IMG/VR virus record: IMGVR_UViG_3300045125_000040
Coordinates: 62,001 to 126,000 of that record
Origin: a virus
Length of the DNA stretch: 64,000 bases
Reading direction: 5' to 3' (one strand)
This document shows positions 38,333 through 48,198 of the stretch, in pieces (position 1 is the first letter of the stretch; every line of letters begins with the position of its first letter). Below the pieces are notes generated by a model, which saw only the letters and a list, made by a program, of their open reading frames with translations, was not told where the DNA came from and ran no database searches. The position numbers were made by a program, and so were the translations under genes.

Positions 38333-40827
38333 TGAAAGAAATTATTCAAATTGAAAAATATAATGAAGTTTATAATAGGATAAAAGCAGATCCTGGTATA
38401 ATCATGGAGATGAGTGATTATTTCACTTTTTCTGTGCCCGGAGCCAAATTTACTCCAGCATATAAGAACAAATATTGGGATGGTAAAATACGCCTTCTGA
38501 ATTCAATGACTGGTTTATTATATGGTGGACTTCTGAACTATGTAGAAGAATTTTGTAATTCAAGAAATTATGATATTGAATATATTTCAGATTTTTCTAC
38601 ACAAGAATTTTCTTTAAAAGAGGCCAATGATTTTGTCATAAATATTAAACCTGCGATGCAACCTAGAGATTATCAGCTAGATGCATTCGTTCATGCTGTG
38701 AGGGAAAGACGAGCATTGCTCCTTTCTCCCACAGCGTGTCATATGGCCGGGGATAAAGTTTTGATGTATTCAGGAGAATGGAAAAATATTGAAGATATTA
38801 AAATAGGTGAATATGTTATTGGTGAAGATGGACTACCAAAGAAAGTAATCAATACATTTAATGGAGAAGATGATTTATATCACATTCAACCAAAAAACAA
38901 TTCTTCTAAAATAACTGTCACTGGAAATCATCTTCTTCCTCTTAAATTTTCTGATTATTCTAAAAAATATGGTTATGGAAAAGGAGATAAAAATTTTATA
39001 GAAAATTTAAGTGTCGTTGAATATATTAACAAATCAAAATATTATAAACATTCTGCTAATATATTTTATAACAATAAAATTATTAATTTTGAAAATCAAA
39101 AAGATCCAGAAACTTTGTTGTCTCCATACTTTATTGGCTGTTATTTAGGTGATGGTCACTGTGGTTCTTGTGCTATAACAAATATAGATAAAGAAATTAT
39201 TGATGAAATATATAAACAAGCAGAAATATCATCTTGTAATGTTGTTATTAATCAAAACATAACTTATTTTTTAAGAGGTAAAATAGGAAAAAAATAAAAT
39301 ATTAGTCGAATTTGAAAAATGTGGTTTGTGTTTTTCTGGTAAAAATAAATTAAACTGTGGTAATAAATTTATACCAGACACATTATTAAAATCAACACCA
39401 GAATTTCGTTTTGAATTATTAGCTGGATTAATTGATACAGATGGAACACTTGATAAAAACACAAGTTTTGTTTTTACATCAAAATCATATATTTTAGCAA
39501 ATGATGTTTTGAAATTAGGAATTTCCTTGGATTTAGATGCAGTATCGCATCAAAATTAAATAAAAAATATAATAAAATCTATTATAATGTGAGAATATGT
39601 GGTGATATTGAAAAAATACCAGTAAGAATATCTAGAAAAAAATGTGTAAAAAAACTATAAAGGATAGTTATAGATCAAAGTTTGATGTGTTATACCATGG
39701 AAGGGATAAATACTATGGAATTCAGGTTGAAGATCATCTATACATAACAAATGATGGAATGATCACACATAATTCTGGTAAGTCCTTTATCATCTATTTA
39801 CTTGTGAGGTATTATGCGAAAAGAACTCTTATTATTGTACCAACTACTTCTCTTGTTAGTCAGCTTGCCAGTGATTTTGCTGACTATGGCTTCGACTCTG
39901 ATGCTTACGTACATCGTGTCTTTGCTGGACAGGATAAGGGATCAACAAAACCAATCACAATCACAACTTGGCAGAGCATATACAAATTACCTAGCGAATT
40001 CTTTAGTGACTTTGATGTTGTCATCGGAGACGAAGCTCATCTCTTCAAAGCAAAATCTCTTACTTCTATACTTGCTAAGATACCCAATGCACGCTACCGT
40101 TTTGGATTTACCGGAACATTGGATGGTACTCAAACCCACCGCCTCGTTCTTGAAGGACTCTTTGGACCAGTCAGAAAAGTAATTTCTACTGCAGAACTGA
40201 TTGAAAAGAAGCATCTAGCAGAGTTTAATATCAAAGCCATTGTTCTTTCTTATCCAGATGACATAAGAAAGATGATAGCAAGATCAAAATGATTATCAAT
40301 CAGAGATTGACTATCTTGTTAGGTGTGAAGCCAGAAATAAATTTATTACAAACCTTGTACAATCATTAGAGGGTAATACTCTTTTACTTTTTCAGTTCGT
40401 TGAGAAGCATGGAAAGGTATTATATAATAGTCTGATTAATGAATCAAGTGATAGAAAAATATTTTTTGTTTCTGGTTCAGTTGATGGTGAACAACGTGAA
40501 GAAATAAGAAGGATTGTTGAGAATGAACGGAACGCTATTATTGTTGCTTCTTTTGGTACTTTTTCTACCGGCGTCAATATTAAGAATTTGCATAATATTA
40601 TTTTTGCTAGTCCTTCAAAGTCAAGAGTTAGAAACTTGCAAAGCATCGGTAGAGGCTTACGTAAGTCGGATAGTAAAAACAGTTCCACTCTCTACGACAT
40701 CAGTGACGACTTATCCTGGAAGTCCAAACGAAACTTCACGCTCTTACACTTCATGGAGCGAATAAAGATATATAATGAAGAAAAGTTCAATTATAAACTG
40801 TATAAAGTTTCACTGTGTATTAAATAA
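38332..40827 (+). CDS. uvsW: UvsW helicase interrupted by an intein (frameshifted)
   Basis: N-extein (135 residues) begins IIQIEKYNEVYNRIKADPGI and reaches QPRDYQLDAFVHAVRERRAL then LLSPTA. After the intein, SGKSFIIYLLVRYYAKRTLI restores the Walker A motif (SPTA+SGKS). Further SF2 motifs: LIIVPTTSLVSQLASDFADY (Ia), VIGDEAHLF (II), FGFTGTLDG (III), VASFGTFSTGVNIKNLHNII and LQSIGRGLRKSD (VI). Breaks occur near 39290, 39545 and 40290. UvsW unwinds R-loops and branched DNA, switching origin-driven to recombination-driven replication. Downstream lies gp55. Confidence 0.9.
38737..39773 (+). mobile_element. LAGLIDADG intein in the UvsW P-loop
   Basis: About 345 residues. It begins with Cys (CHMAGDKVLMYSGEW, block A), has block B VTGNHLLPL with the conserved His, and ends DHLYITNDGMITHN (blocks F and G) directly before Ser+1 of SGKS. 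Two LAGLIDADG-type motifs are visible: YFIGCYLGDGHCG (about 39130) and FELLAGLIDTDGTLD (about 39415), so it carries a homing endonuclease. The endonuclease part contains two frameshifts (near 39290 and 39545), probably sequence errors, but real decay cannot be excluded. Splicing is required to rebuild the ATP-binding loop. Confidence 0.9.
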
Positions 40828-40902
40828 TATCTTCATGGTCACAGTATTATTATACAGGGAATAAAAAATATGTCAAGTTAAATTTTGTTAATGTGAGGAA
40901 AA

Positions 40903-41661
40903 ATGAAAAGTACAGATAATGATTACAATCAGCCTAGTCCTTCCAAGAAGAGAAAGACCAACTATATCAATAACAAAACTTTATATGGAGCTATGATTCA
41001 TTACAAAAATGACATACAACACGCTTTAGAACATGATGCGGATAAACCAAAAATTCCTAACTATATTGGTGAATCTATTCTTTTGATTTGTAACAATTTA
41101 GCAAAGAAACCAAACTTTTCTGGGTATACATACAAACAGGATATGATTAATGACGGTATCATGGATTGTGTTGCAGCTGTAGACAATTTTAATCCAGATA
41201 AAACAAACAACCCTTTTGCGTATTTTACACAGATTGCATGGAATGCGTTTTTACGTAGAATACAAAAAGAGAAAAAACAGACATATATAAAGCATAAGAA
41301 TTTTGAGAATTCATACCTATTCACAGAGATTTTTGAAGATGCTAATCATGCTATGCATTTGAAATCCAATGATTATTCTAATGAGATTGTAAAATCTTAT
41401 GAAGAGAAATTGACAAAGACGAAAAAATCTGTTAAACTGGTTGGACTTGAAAATTTGCTGAAGGAGTTAAAAATGAAGAATGAACATCTTGTTCCTGTTA
41501 ACATTCAGGATATTGTAGGAAGACTTAGCGAGAATAATCTAACTCAGAACGAAAGGTTTGTTCTGATTCAGCGTCTTGAAGCCATTCGTGATTATTGCAC
41601 AGATGCTGTAAAGAAGCATAACTTTGTTGATATGGGTCAGGTTTGGTCAAGAAAGAAGTAA
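40903..41661 (+). CDS. gp55: Late-transcription sigma factor gp55
   Basis: 252 residues, intact. YINNKTLYGAMIHYKND, KQDMINDGIMDCVAAVDNFN, PDKTNNPFAYFTQIAWNAFL and RRIQKEKKQTYIKHKN form the sigma region 2-like core of gp55, which recognises TATAAATA. The C-terminal part is helical. The 75-nt gap before it has no clear promoter. Its presence fits the many TATAAATA boxes in the window. Confidence 0.9.
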   Translation: MKSTDNDYNQPSPSKKRKTNYINNKTLYGAMIHYKNDIQHALEHDADKPKIPNYIGESILLICNNLAKKPNFSGYTYKQDMINDGIMDCVAAVDNFNPDKTNNPFAYFTQIAWNAFLRRIQKEKKQTYIKHKNFENSYLFTEIFEDANHAMHLKSNDYSNEIVKSYEEKLTKTKKSVKLVGLENLLKELKMKNEHLVPVNIQDIVGRLSENNLTQNERFVLIQRLEAIRDYCTDAVKKHNFVDMGQVWSRKK

Positions 41662-41670
41662 GATAAATCT

Positions 41671-42726
41671 ATGAAAATAGCAGTAATTACTGATTCACAT
41701 GCGGGAGTCAAAAATGACTCCCTTGCTTTTCATGACTATATGAAGAGGTTTTATGATTTTTTTTATGAATACCTTGACGCTAACAATATCTCAACTGTCA
41801 TCCATTGCGGGGATATTATTGATCGTCGTAAGTATATTAACATTTATACTGCTTATCGTTTACGCAAGGACTTGATTGATCCTGCGATGCAGCGTAATAT
41901 TAAATGGCATCAGATCCTTGGTAATCATGATGTTTCCTTTAAAAATACTAATGATGTCAGTTCTTTTCGAGAGCTTTTTCATGCATATCCCCTAAATATA
42001 TATGATCAGGCAACAGAGATTGAACTAGGTGGTATTAATATTCTTCTGTTGCCTTGGATCAATGAAGAAAACAGGGAACATGCCCTAAAGCTAATTAAGG
42101 AAACTAATGCTCAAATTTGTTTCGGACATCTTGAAATTCAAGGTTTCGAAATGTATAAAGGATCTCCCGTATCTCATGGAGACGATCCTAAATTGTTTGA
42201 AAGATTTGATTTCGTTGCTAGTGGTCACTATCATCATAGGTCAAGCCGTGGTAATATTAATTATTTGGGGAGTGCTGCAGAGTATACTTGGTCTGATTAT
42301 AATGATCCACGAGGCTTTAATATATTTGACACAGAAACCAGAAAACTAACATTTATTGAAAACCCATTTAAAATGTTTCATAAGTTTTGGTATAATGATG
42401 AAAAGACTAATTTCCTAGAACAGGAAATAGATTACACGCAGTTTGCTAACAAATGTGTGAAGGTAATCATTCAAACCAAAAACAATCCTTACTTTTTTGA
42501 AACATTTATTGATAAGGTTCAGAAACAAAATCCGGTAGATTTACAGGTAGTTGAAGATCATCTTAATCTTGGATTAGAAGATGATCAAGAGATTGTGGAT
42601 GAAGCAGAATCAACATTACAGATATTTAAGAATTATATTAATAATGTTGATGCTAAAGGAATTGACAAAACCAAATTAGAAAATAAAATTAATGAACTAT
42701 ATCATGAAGCTTTGACGCTGGAGTAA
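41671..42726 (+). CDS. gp47: Recombination nuclease subunit gp47 (SbcD/Mre11-like)
   Basis: 351 residues, intact. Metallophosphoesterase motifs: ITDSHAGVKND (D8, H10), HCGDIIDRR (about 45-53), LGNHDVSF (GNHD at 84-87), ICFGHLEI and ASGHYHHRSS. With gp46 it resects DNA ends for recombination-dependent replication. An unusually strong hairpin (41703-41722) lies in codons 11-18. Confidence 0.92.
   Translation: MKIAVITDSHAGVKNDSLAFHDYMKRFYDFFYEYLDANNISTVIHCGDIIDRRKYINIYTAYRLRKDLIDPAMQRNIKWHQILGNHDVSFKNTNDVSSFRELFHAYPLNIYDQATEIELGGINILLLPWINEENREHALKLIKETNAQICFGHLEIQGFEMYKGSPVSHGDDPKLFERFDFVASGHYHHRSSRGNINYLGSAAEYTWSDYNDPRGFNIFDTETRKLTFIENPFKMFHKFWYNDEKTNFLEQEIDYTQFANKCVKVIIQTKNNPYFFETFIDKVQKQNPVDLQVVEDHLNLGLEDDQEIVDEAESTLQIFKNYINNVDAKGIDKTKLENKINELYHEALTLE
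41703..41722 (+). promoter_or_regulatory. Perfect 8-bp hairpin in the gp47 5' coding region
   Basis: GGGAGTCA (41703-41710), loop AAAA, TGACTCCC (41715-41722), about 32 nt after the ATG. A stable GC-rich stem is unusual in this AT-rich genome and could affect translation or transcript stability; it may also simply follow from the codons. Confidence 0.4.
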
Positions 42727-42729
42727 ATT

Positions 42730-43146
42730 ATGTCTGTTCTTGATGATATTATTATGAAACATTGTCTTATTAGTAAGAATCAACCAGATGCGCTTGGTGA
42801 AATTCTCAGGAGTTGGGCATTCAAAAAAGAATACGGATGTTATTCTTGTTTTGATTTGATTGAAGAGTTTCAAAAGGTAGAAGTCACACCACGAGAATTT
42901 AAATTACTTTGGGGTCGTGAATATGATTCAAACAATAAAGATGATTATTGGGGGTTTGATGAAAAAAATGCATTTGAAGAAATTGAATGGTTCAAGCATC
43001 CTAATGGTATTGAAGTAGGGTGGCACTGGGATGGTGATGGTCTATTAGGTTTTTATATTCCTGAAATGGAAGATGAATATTATGATGGAACTCTGACTAA
43101 TTCTGATTGTAAAAAGAATTATGGATGGGAATTTGGTGAGAAATGA
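42730..43146 (+). CDS. Unknown acidic protein between gp47 and gp46
   Basis: 138 residues, intact. Cys-containing KKEYGCYSCFDLIEEF, and a Trp/Gly-rich IEVGWHWDGDGLLGFYIPE near the middle, with many Asp/Glu. No fold recognised. It overlaps gp46 by 4 nt and follows gp47 by 3 nt, so it is co-translated with the nuclease subunits. Confidence 0.6.
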   Translation: MSVLDDIIMKHCLISKNQPDALGEILRSWAFKKEYGCYSCFDLIEEFQKVEVTPREFKLLWGREYDSNNKDDYWGFDEKNAFEEIEWFKHPNGIEVGWHWDGDGLLGFYIPEMEDEYYDGTLTNSDCKKNYGWEFGEK

Positions 43147-44847
43147 TAAAATTCAAAAAGATACGATGGAAAAATTTTCTTTCAACTGGCAACGTCTTTA
43201 CAGAAATTACTCTGAACAGTTCGGAGACTACGCTTATTGTTGGCACGAACGGGGCTGGAAAGTCTACACTTCTAGATGCACTGTCTTTTGGAATGTTTGG
43301 AAAACCATTCCGAAAAATCAACAAGCCTCAACTTCTAAACTCAATCAATCAGAAAAACCTGGTTGTTGAGGTAGAATTTTCTATTGGTACAAACGAATAC
43401 AAAGTCATTCGTGGTATCAAACCAAGTGTCTTTGAAGTCTATAAGAATGATAGTCTATTAAATCAATCTGCAGAATCAAAAGATTACCAAGAGATCCTTG
43501 AAAATCAAATCTTAAAAGTTAATCATAAATCTTTTTGTCAAGTAGTAATCCTTGGCTCTGCAACATTTCAACCTTTTATGCAGCTTCCTGCTGCACAGAG
43601 ACGTGATATCATTGAAGATCTATTGGACTTACAGATCTTCTCTACTATGAATGTCTTATTAAAAGATAAAGTTTCTCTTAATAAAGAAGAATTAGAATCA
43701 ATCAATTCTGATAAAAAGGTTCTAGAGTCAAAGATTGAAATGACAAAAGAACATATGAAAGAAATTCAGATCAATAATGAAAAATTGATTGAGGAGAAGA
43801 AAGCTTTAATTAAAGATGCAGATGACCAGATTAAAGAATATACAGAGAAATATAATTTCTTTTTGGACGTTATTACTACTCTAAAACTAGAGCTTGATGA
43901 TGATAACTCAATCAAAGATAAACTTAACAAATTATCAAAATTACGCAATCAAATTGAGATTAAAATTGATCTTTTAAACAAAGAAGTAAAATTTTTAAAT
44001 GATCATACTAGTTGCCCAACATGCAAAACAAGATATTGATGAGTTTTTTGAGTGAAGAGTATTGAAAAAATAAAAAAGATATTACTGTTAAAAAAGATGG
44101 GATCAAAAAGCTTAATGAAGAGTATGAAAATCTAAACGATAAACTGAATCAGATTATTAAAAAGAATGATGAAATTCAAAGACATGAAATGAAAAAATTG
44201 AATTAAGAACATCAATTTCTTCTTTGTCTAGGTATATTGATCAGTTAGATTCAGATATTAAAAGATTGATCTTGTTCATAAAGAAAGATCAGACACCAAA
44301 TTATTGGATTATGAAACTGAACTAAAAAGAATTGAAGAGAAATTTAATGAACTAACGGATGAAAAAAACATTCTTTCTGCTGCTTCTGTTCTATTGAAGG
44401 ACAATGGCATCAAGTCAAAGATTATTAAACAATATATACCAATTATTAATAAACTTATTAATAAGTATCTCGCTTCAATGGATTTCTTTGTATCCTTTGA
44501 ATTAGATGAAAATTTCAATGAGGTAATCAAGTCAAGGTATAGGGACGAATTTACTTATGCATCTTTTTCAGAAGGTGAAAAACAAAAGATTGACTTGGCT
44601 CTTTTGTTCACGTGGAGAGCAGTTGCAAAGTTAAGAAATTCTATTAATACAAATCTATTAATTATGGATGAAGTATTTGATTCTTCTCTGGATCAAAATG
44701 CAACGGATTATCTAATGACATATCATACGTGAAGTTTCTAATGACAATAATATAATTGTTATATCACATAAGGAACATATGAATGAGAAATTTACAAATG
44801 TTATCAAGTTTGTGAAACATAAAAGTTTCTCAGAGATAGGAGAATAA
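43143..44847 (+). CDS. gp46: Recombination nuclease ATPase gp46 (SbcC/Rad50-like, frameshifted)
   Basis: About 568 residues after repairing breaks near 44035, 44065, 44195, 44270 and 44730. Walker A VGTNGAGKSTLLDAL (residues 34-41), a coiled coil, a zinc-hook TSCPTCKT (about 295), second coiled coil, signature FSEGEKQKIDLALLF, Walker B LLIMDEVFDSSLD, and IVISHKEHM (His switch). SMC-like partner of gp47 in end resection. Ends HKSFSEIGE, 6 nt before the deformylase ATG. Confidence 0.92.
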
Positions 44848-44853
44848 TACGAC

Positions 44854-45323
44854 ATGAATTTAAATAATACATATTTATTAGAACCATGTGAATCTTTTGA
44901 TTTTAAAATCCTCCATTTGATGCTATTCAATATGCACAAACTTTAATGAAGTTTATGTATGAAAAGAATGCACTTGGCTTGGCAGCGAATCAGGTAGGAA
45001 CACCATACAGAATTTTTGCTATGAGAGGGTCTCCAGAAAATTTCGTATGTTATAATCCAAGGATTGTAGAAAAAAGTCAAAAAGAAATAGTTTTAGAAGA
45101 AGGGTGTTTATCATATCCTAATTTAATTATTAAGATAAAAAGACCGGAATCAATTAGAGTCAGGTTCTCAACACCTAATGGCGATACTATAACAAAACAA
45201 TTCACGGGAATGACCGCCAGAGTATTTCAACACGAATATGATCATTTAGAGGGTATTCGTTTTTATGATAAAGCTAATAGATTTCACCGTGACCAAGCTA
45301 TGAGAAAGTGGAAAAATAAATGA
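44854..45323 (+). CDS. def: Peptide deformylase (frameshifted at N-terminus)
   Basis: About 157 residues. ATG at 44854, break near 44909. All three motifs are present: ALGLAANQVGTPYR (motif 1 GxGxAAxQ form), LEEGCLSYPN (EGCLS) and FQHEYDHLEGIRF (HExDH). The Cys and two His bind the catalytic metal, usually Fe(II). It removes formyl groups from new proteins; phage copies are thought to support synthesis of late proteins or host photosystems in cyanophages. Overlaps the next gene by 4 nt. Confidence 0.9.
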
Positions 45324-46021
45324 AAGAAGATCATTTTACACAAGACGAAATTGATGAAATGATTTCAGATTATGAAAATCTGTCTAAAAAAATCATCACT
45401 ATAAATCTTAATGATACTCCAACAGATTTTGTTTGGCCAAAACATGATGTTGAATGTATTTCAGTTTTGTTGCATGATTGGCCCAATCATAATAAAGCAC
45501 TTGATAAACATGTTAAAGATGGTAACGCAGTATTAATTGCTGGAGGTAATGCAGGTCTTTATCCGTTTTTTTATTCATTAAGATTTAAAAAAGTATATAC
45601 ATTTGAACCAGAAATTTTGAATTTCTCATGTCTAGTAGATAATTGTAAATCCGCTAATGTGATAAAATTTAATGCAGGTCTTTCTGATAAATCAGAATTT
45701 GTTGGATTTCATTTATCTCTTAATAATAATGGAATGCATCGTATAACTGATACCAAGTCTGAATCTGCTTTTGAAATTTTTACATTAACAATTGATTCTT
45801 TAAATATCCCTGAATTGTCTTTAATTCATCTGGATACAGAAGGATGTGAATTAAAAATATTTAAAGGTGCTATTGAGACTATAAAGAGATGTAAACCAAT
45901 CATTTTAACTGACCTGACAGTTGATGAAGAAGAAATAACTAAATTATTGACTGAACTTGGTTATGATAAAAAAGAAGAATATGGCATAGAAAAGACTGCC
46001 ATCTTTGTTCCCAAGGAGTGA
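45320..46021 (+). CDS. FkbM-family SAM methyltransferase
   Basis: 233 residues, intact. AVLIAGGNAGLYPFFYSLRF is the SAM-binding glycine-rich loop, followed by VYTFEPEILNFSCLVDNCK (acidic residue after strand 2), IHLDTEGCELKIFKGAIETI and PIILTDLTVDEEE, the FkbM pattern. FkbM enzymes often O-methylate sugars or other small molecules. In a phage, surface polysaccharide or DNA-sugar modification is possible; substrate unknown. Confidence 0.78.
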   Translation: MKEDHFTQDEIDEMISDYENLSKKIITINLNDTPTDFVWPKHDVECISVLLHDWPNHNKALDKHVKDGNAVLIAGGNAGLYPFFYSLRFKKVYTFEPEILNFSCLVDNCKSANVIKFNAGLSDKSEFVGFHLSLNNNGMHRITDTKSESAFEIFTLTIDSLNIPELSLIHLDTEGCELKIFKGAIETIKRCKPIILTDLTVDEEEITKLLTELGYDKKEEYGIEKTAIFVPKE

Positions 46022-46023
46022 TT

Positions 46024-46098
46024 ATGAAATATTTTCCATTTGACACATTAAATAAAATGGTTTATTATCAAGCCAAATTCGAAGAAACTTTTTATTAG
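46024..46098 (+). CDS. Possible 24-residue ORF
   Basis: MKYFPFDTLNKMVYYQAKFE then ETFY and a stop, 2 nt after the FkbM stop with the same transcript direction. Too short to judge; it may be the remnant of a longer frame or noise. The following 55 nt hold no gene I can support. Confidence 0.25.
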   Translation: MKYFPFDTLNKMVYYQAKFEETFY

Positions 46099-46153
46099 TT
46101 TTTATTCTATTGGTCATTTTTACTTTAATTAAAATTTTTAATTTATTTGACAA

Positions 46154-46345
46154 ATGACAATAGAAAAATTTTTAAATTATTGTGAATATTCTAATATTCA
46201 AATCGCACTAGACTTAAACCCATTCACATGGGGGTTTAAATATTATTATACTGGTCCAGATGATTTAGACCCCGGAATGTATTATTTGACATTTAAATTT
46301 ATTTGTGTTAGAATGACATTTCTATTCGATGATGGGAGTTGGTAG
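46154..46345 (+). CDS. Small unknown protein
   Basis: 63 residues. Aromatic-rich (TWGFKYYYTGPDDLDPGMYY), with a C-terminus ending FLFDDGSW. Overlaps the GTG start of the next gene by one base. A consensus promoter lies inside its 3' half. Function unknown. Confidence 0.4.
   Translation: MTIEKFLNYCEYSNIQIALDLNPFTWGFKYYYTGPDDLDPGMYYLTFKFICVRMTFLFDDGSW
46286..46314 (+). promoter_or_regulatory. Sigma70-type early promoter
   Basis: TTGACA (46286-46291), 17-nt spacer, TAGAAT (46309-46314); start site about 46321, 24 nt before the GTG at 46345, with a gggag ribosome site. Would drive the block from 46345 through the 2OG oxygenase, MazG-like and DUF3310 genes. Confidence 0.65.
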
Positions 46346-46889
46346 TGAACATTTTCTATATTGATCATGACCCTGTTCAGGCTGCACAGTGGATGGTAGA
46401 CAAGCATGTTGTTAAGATGATTCTTGAATCAGCACAACTATTGTCTACTGCCCATCGTGTTCTTGATGGCATGGAAAGTATTGGAACAAGTCCTTCTGGA
46501 AGAAGTAAAAGATATGGGAGTTATTTGATGCTCGTGAACCAATTGTTTATCAAGCTACGCATATTAATCATCCATCTGCTGTATGGTGCCGCAGTAGCAT
46601 CCAGAATTATGATTGGTTGGTAGAACACATGTTTGCTCTTATGGAAGAGTATACACATCGTTATAATAAAACTCATAAGTGTTATGGTGAACTATCATAC
46701 ACTCTTCAGTCACCTCCCAAGAATCTACAGGAATATGACTGGACTCCTATGCCATCTTGTATGGACGAACAGTATATAATCTCAAATGATCCCATAATTA
46801 ATTACAGGAATTACTATATAAACGGTAAAACCAATCTTCATAAATGGACAAATCGTGAGGCACCACTTTGGATCTCAAGCCAACATTAA
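46345..46889 (+). CDS. Conserved phage protein of unknown function (frameshifted)
   Basis: About 181 residues after repairing breaks near 46515 and 46600. NIFYIDHDPVQAAQWMVDKH, VVKMILESAQLLSTAHRVLD, then (other frame) INHPSAVWCRSS and a C-terminal YRNYYINGKTNLHKWTNREA are highly conserved in T4-like phages, with invariant His/Lys/Asp residues suggesting an enzyme. I know no established function. GTG start preferred because it follows the ribosome site gggag. Confidence 0.7.
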
Positions 46890-47446
46890 TTATTGATGAT
46901 TTAATCCCATCAGATAAACAACAAGAATTTCATGACATCATCATGTCTCAAAGAGCATGGTGTTTTGTTAAGGATATGACATATTCACGTGGAGATGTAA
47001 AATATCCATCATACGGATTTAATATGTTGTTTAAACATCCAGAATATGGTATAATGTCTGAATTGTATGAGGCCGTGTCAGTTCCTATTATTAATGCTCT
47101 ATTGGAAAAGACAGACATATCTATCAATGACATATTTTTCAATAGAGCGTTTCTTCAATTGCCTTTGTCTCCTTCGTTTTATAAAGGTCAAAATGGTCTT
47201 CATGTTGATTTGGCAGAACCACATTATGCATGTGTATACTATCTAAATGATAGTGATGGAGATACAATTATTATGGAACAATCTACTGTAGATACTGCTC
47301 CTGGTTCTCAAGGCGTTGATGTTAAAATTCATAGAAGCGTAACACCAAAAAAGGGTAGGATGGTTATCTTTGATGGTCGGAGATATCATTGTTCAAGCCA
47401 ACCAAAAGAAAATTATCGTGCAATAATAAACTTTGATTTAACTTAA
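46868..47446 (+). CDS. 2OG-Fe(II) oxygenase
   Basis: 192 residues, intact; a TTG start overlapping the previous gene by 22 nt is chosen because DLKPTLIIDDLIPSDKQQEF fits the family N-terminus. Metal site: LHVDLAEPHYACVYYLN (H-x-D) and RRYHCSS (distal His), then Arg in NYRAIINFDL for 2-oxoglutarate. Prolyl-4-hydroxylase-like family, frequent in T4-like marine phages; substrate unknown (protein, nucleobase or lipid). Confidence 0.8.
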   Translation: MDLKPTLIIDDLIPSDKQQEFHDIIMSQRAWCFVKDMTYSRGDVKYPSYGFNMLFKHPEYGIMSELYEAVSVPIINALLEKTDISINDIFFNRAFLQLPLSPSFYKGQNGLHVDLAEPHYACVYYLNDSDGDTIIMEQSTVDTAPGSQGVDVKIHRSVTPKKGRMVIFDGRRYHCSSQPKENYRAIINFDLT

Positions 47447-47458
47447 AGGATGTATAAT

Positions 47459-47842
47459 ATGAATATGTTCCAAGATGTGAAAGAATTTCAAACACTTATG
47501 GGTCAACTTGTAGGAACAAGACCAGAGTTTCCTGATGGTCCAGAACGTGCTCTACGTATGAGACTTCTAGAAGAAGAAATGAAAGAATACGAACAGGGTG
47601 AGTATAATAATGACCTCGAAAACATCGCTAAAGAGCTTGCTGATATTATTTACATTGTCTGTGGCACTGCTGTATCCTATGGAATCCCTCTTGACGAAGT
47701 ATTTGCCGCCGTCCATGCGAGTAACATGGCAAAACTAGTTGATGGTAAACCCATTCGTCGTGAAGATGGTAAGATTCTAAAACCAGAAGGTTGGACTCCA
47801 CCAAACATCAAGGCTATTTTATATGACAAGGAAGGTGATTGA
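47459..47842 (+). CDS. mazG-like: MazG-like nucleotide pyrophosphohydrolase
   Basis: 127 residues. ATG 47459 is preferred over 47450 because the aaagga site is correctly spaced only from it. LLEEEMKEYEQGEYNNDLEN (EExxE) and AKELADIIYIVCGTAVSYGI (ExxD) are the all-alpha NTP pyrophosphohydrolase motifs; the tail GKPIRREDGKILKPEGWTPP is typical of phage copies. It would hydrolyse (d)NTPs or ppGpp-like alarmones. Confidence 0.85.
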   Translation: MNMFQDVKEFQTLMGQLVGTRPEFPDGPERALRMRLLEEEMKEYEQGEYNNDLENIAKELADIIYIVCGTAVSYGIPLDEVFAAVHASNMAKLVDGKPIRREDGKILKPEGWTPPNIKAILYDKEGD

Positions 47843-48198
47843 TGAAGACTATTATATATGATGAATCCGGATTTTCAATTGGTGAGGTGGGACCATTGTT
47901 AAATACAAATACGCATAATATTGAATATAAATATGCAGAAGATAAAATCATTGCAGACTTCAAGTCATACATTGATAAGACTTACCAAGAGCATTACAAA
48001 ACCGACAATGACAAAGGTATTGAGTGCTTTGACGCTTGGATTGCTCTTGGGAACTCTTCAAGTTCATTTCGTGATACTGCTATCAAGTATCTTTGGAGAT
48101 ATGGTAAGAAGAATGGACTAAATAAGAATGACCTACTCAAAGTAATACATTATGCTTTGATGATGTTATATGTAGATCATTATAAGGATCATAAATGA
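47842..48198 (+). CDS. DUF3310 protein
   Basis: 118 residues, intact. GIECFDAWIALGNSSSSFRD, TAIKYLWRYGKKNGLNKNDL and KVIHYALMMLYVDHY are the DUF3310 pattern, found in many phages and sometimes labelled nucleotide kinase-like without proof. Start overlaps the MazG-like stop; its stop overlaps the next ATG. Confidence 0.72.
   Translation: MKTIIYDESGFSIGEVGPLLNTNTHNIEYKYAEDKIIADFKSYIDKTYQEHYKTDNDKGIECFDAWIALGNSSSSFRDTAIKYLWRYGKKNGLNKNDLLKVIHYALMMLYVDHYKDHK

Noticed and set aside
43143-44847. Programmed ribosomal frameshifting in gp46 and other core genes
   Set aside because: Breaks occur in many genes, often more than once, at varied sites without a common slippery sequence; sequencing error is the simpler explanation.
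46147-46152. TTGACA before the small ORF at 46154
   Set aside because: No -10-like sequence at a suitable distance; the start site would be inside the ORF.
47925-47932. TATAAATA inside the DUF3310 gene as a late promoter
   Set aside because: Lies in mid-gene with no start codon at a useful distance; expected by chance in AT-rich coding DNA.
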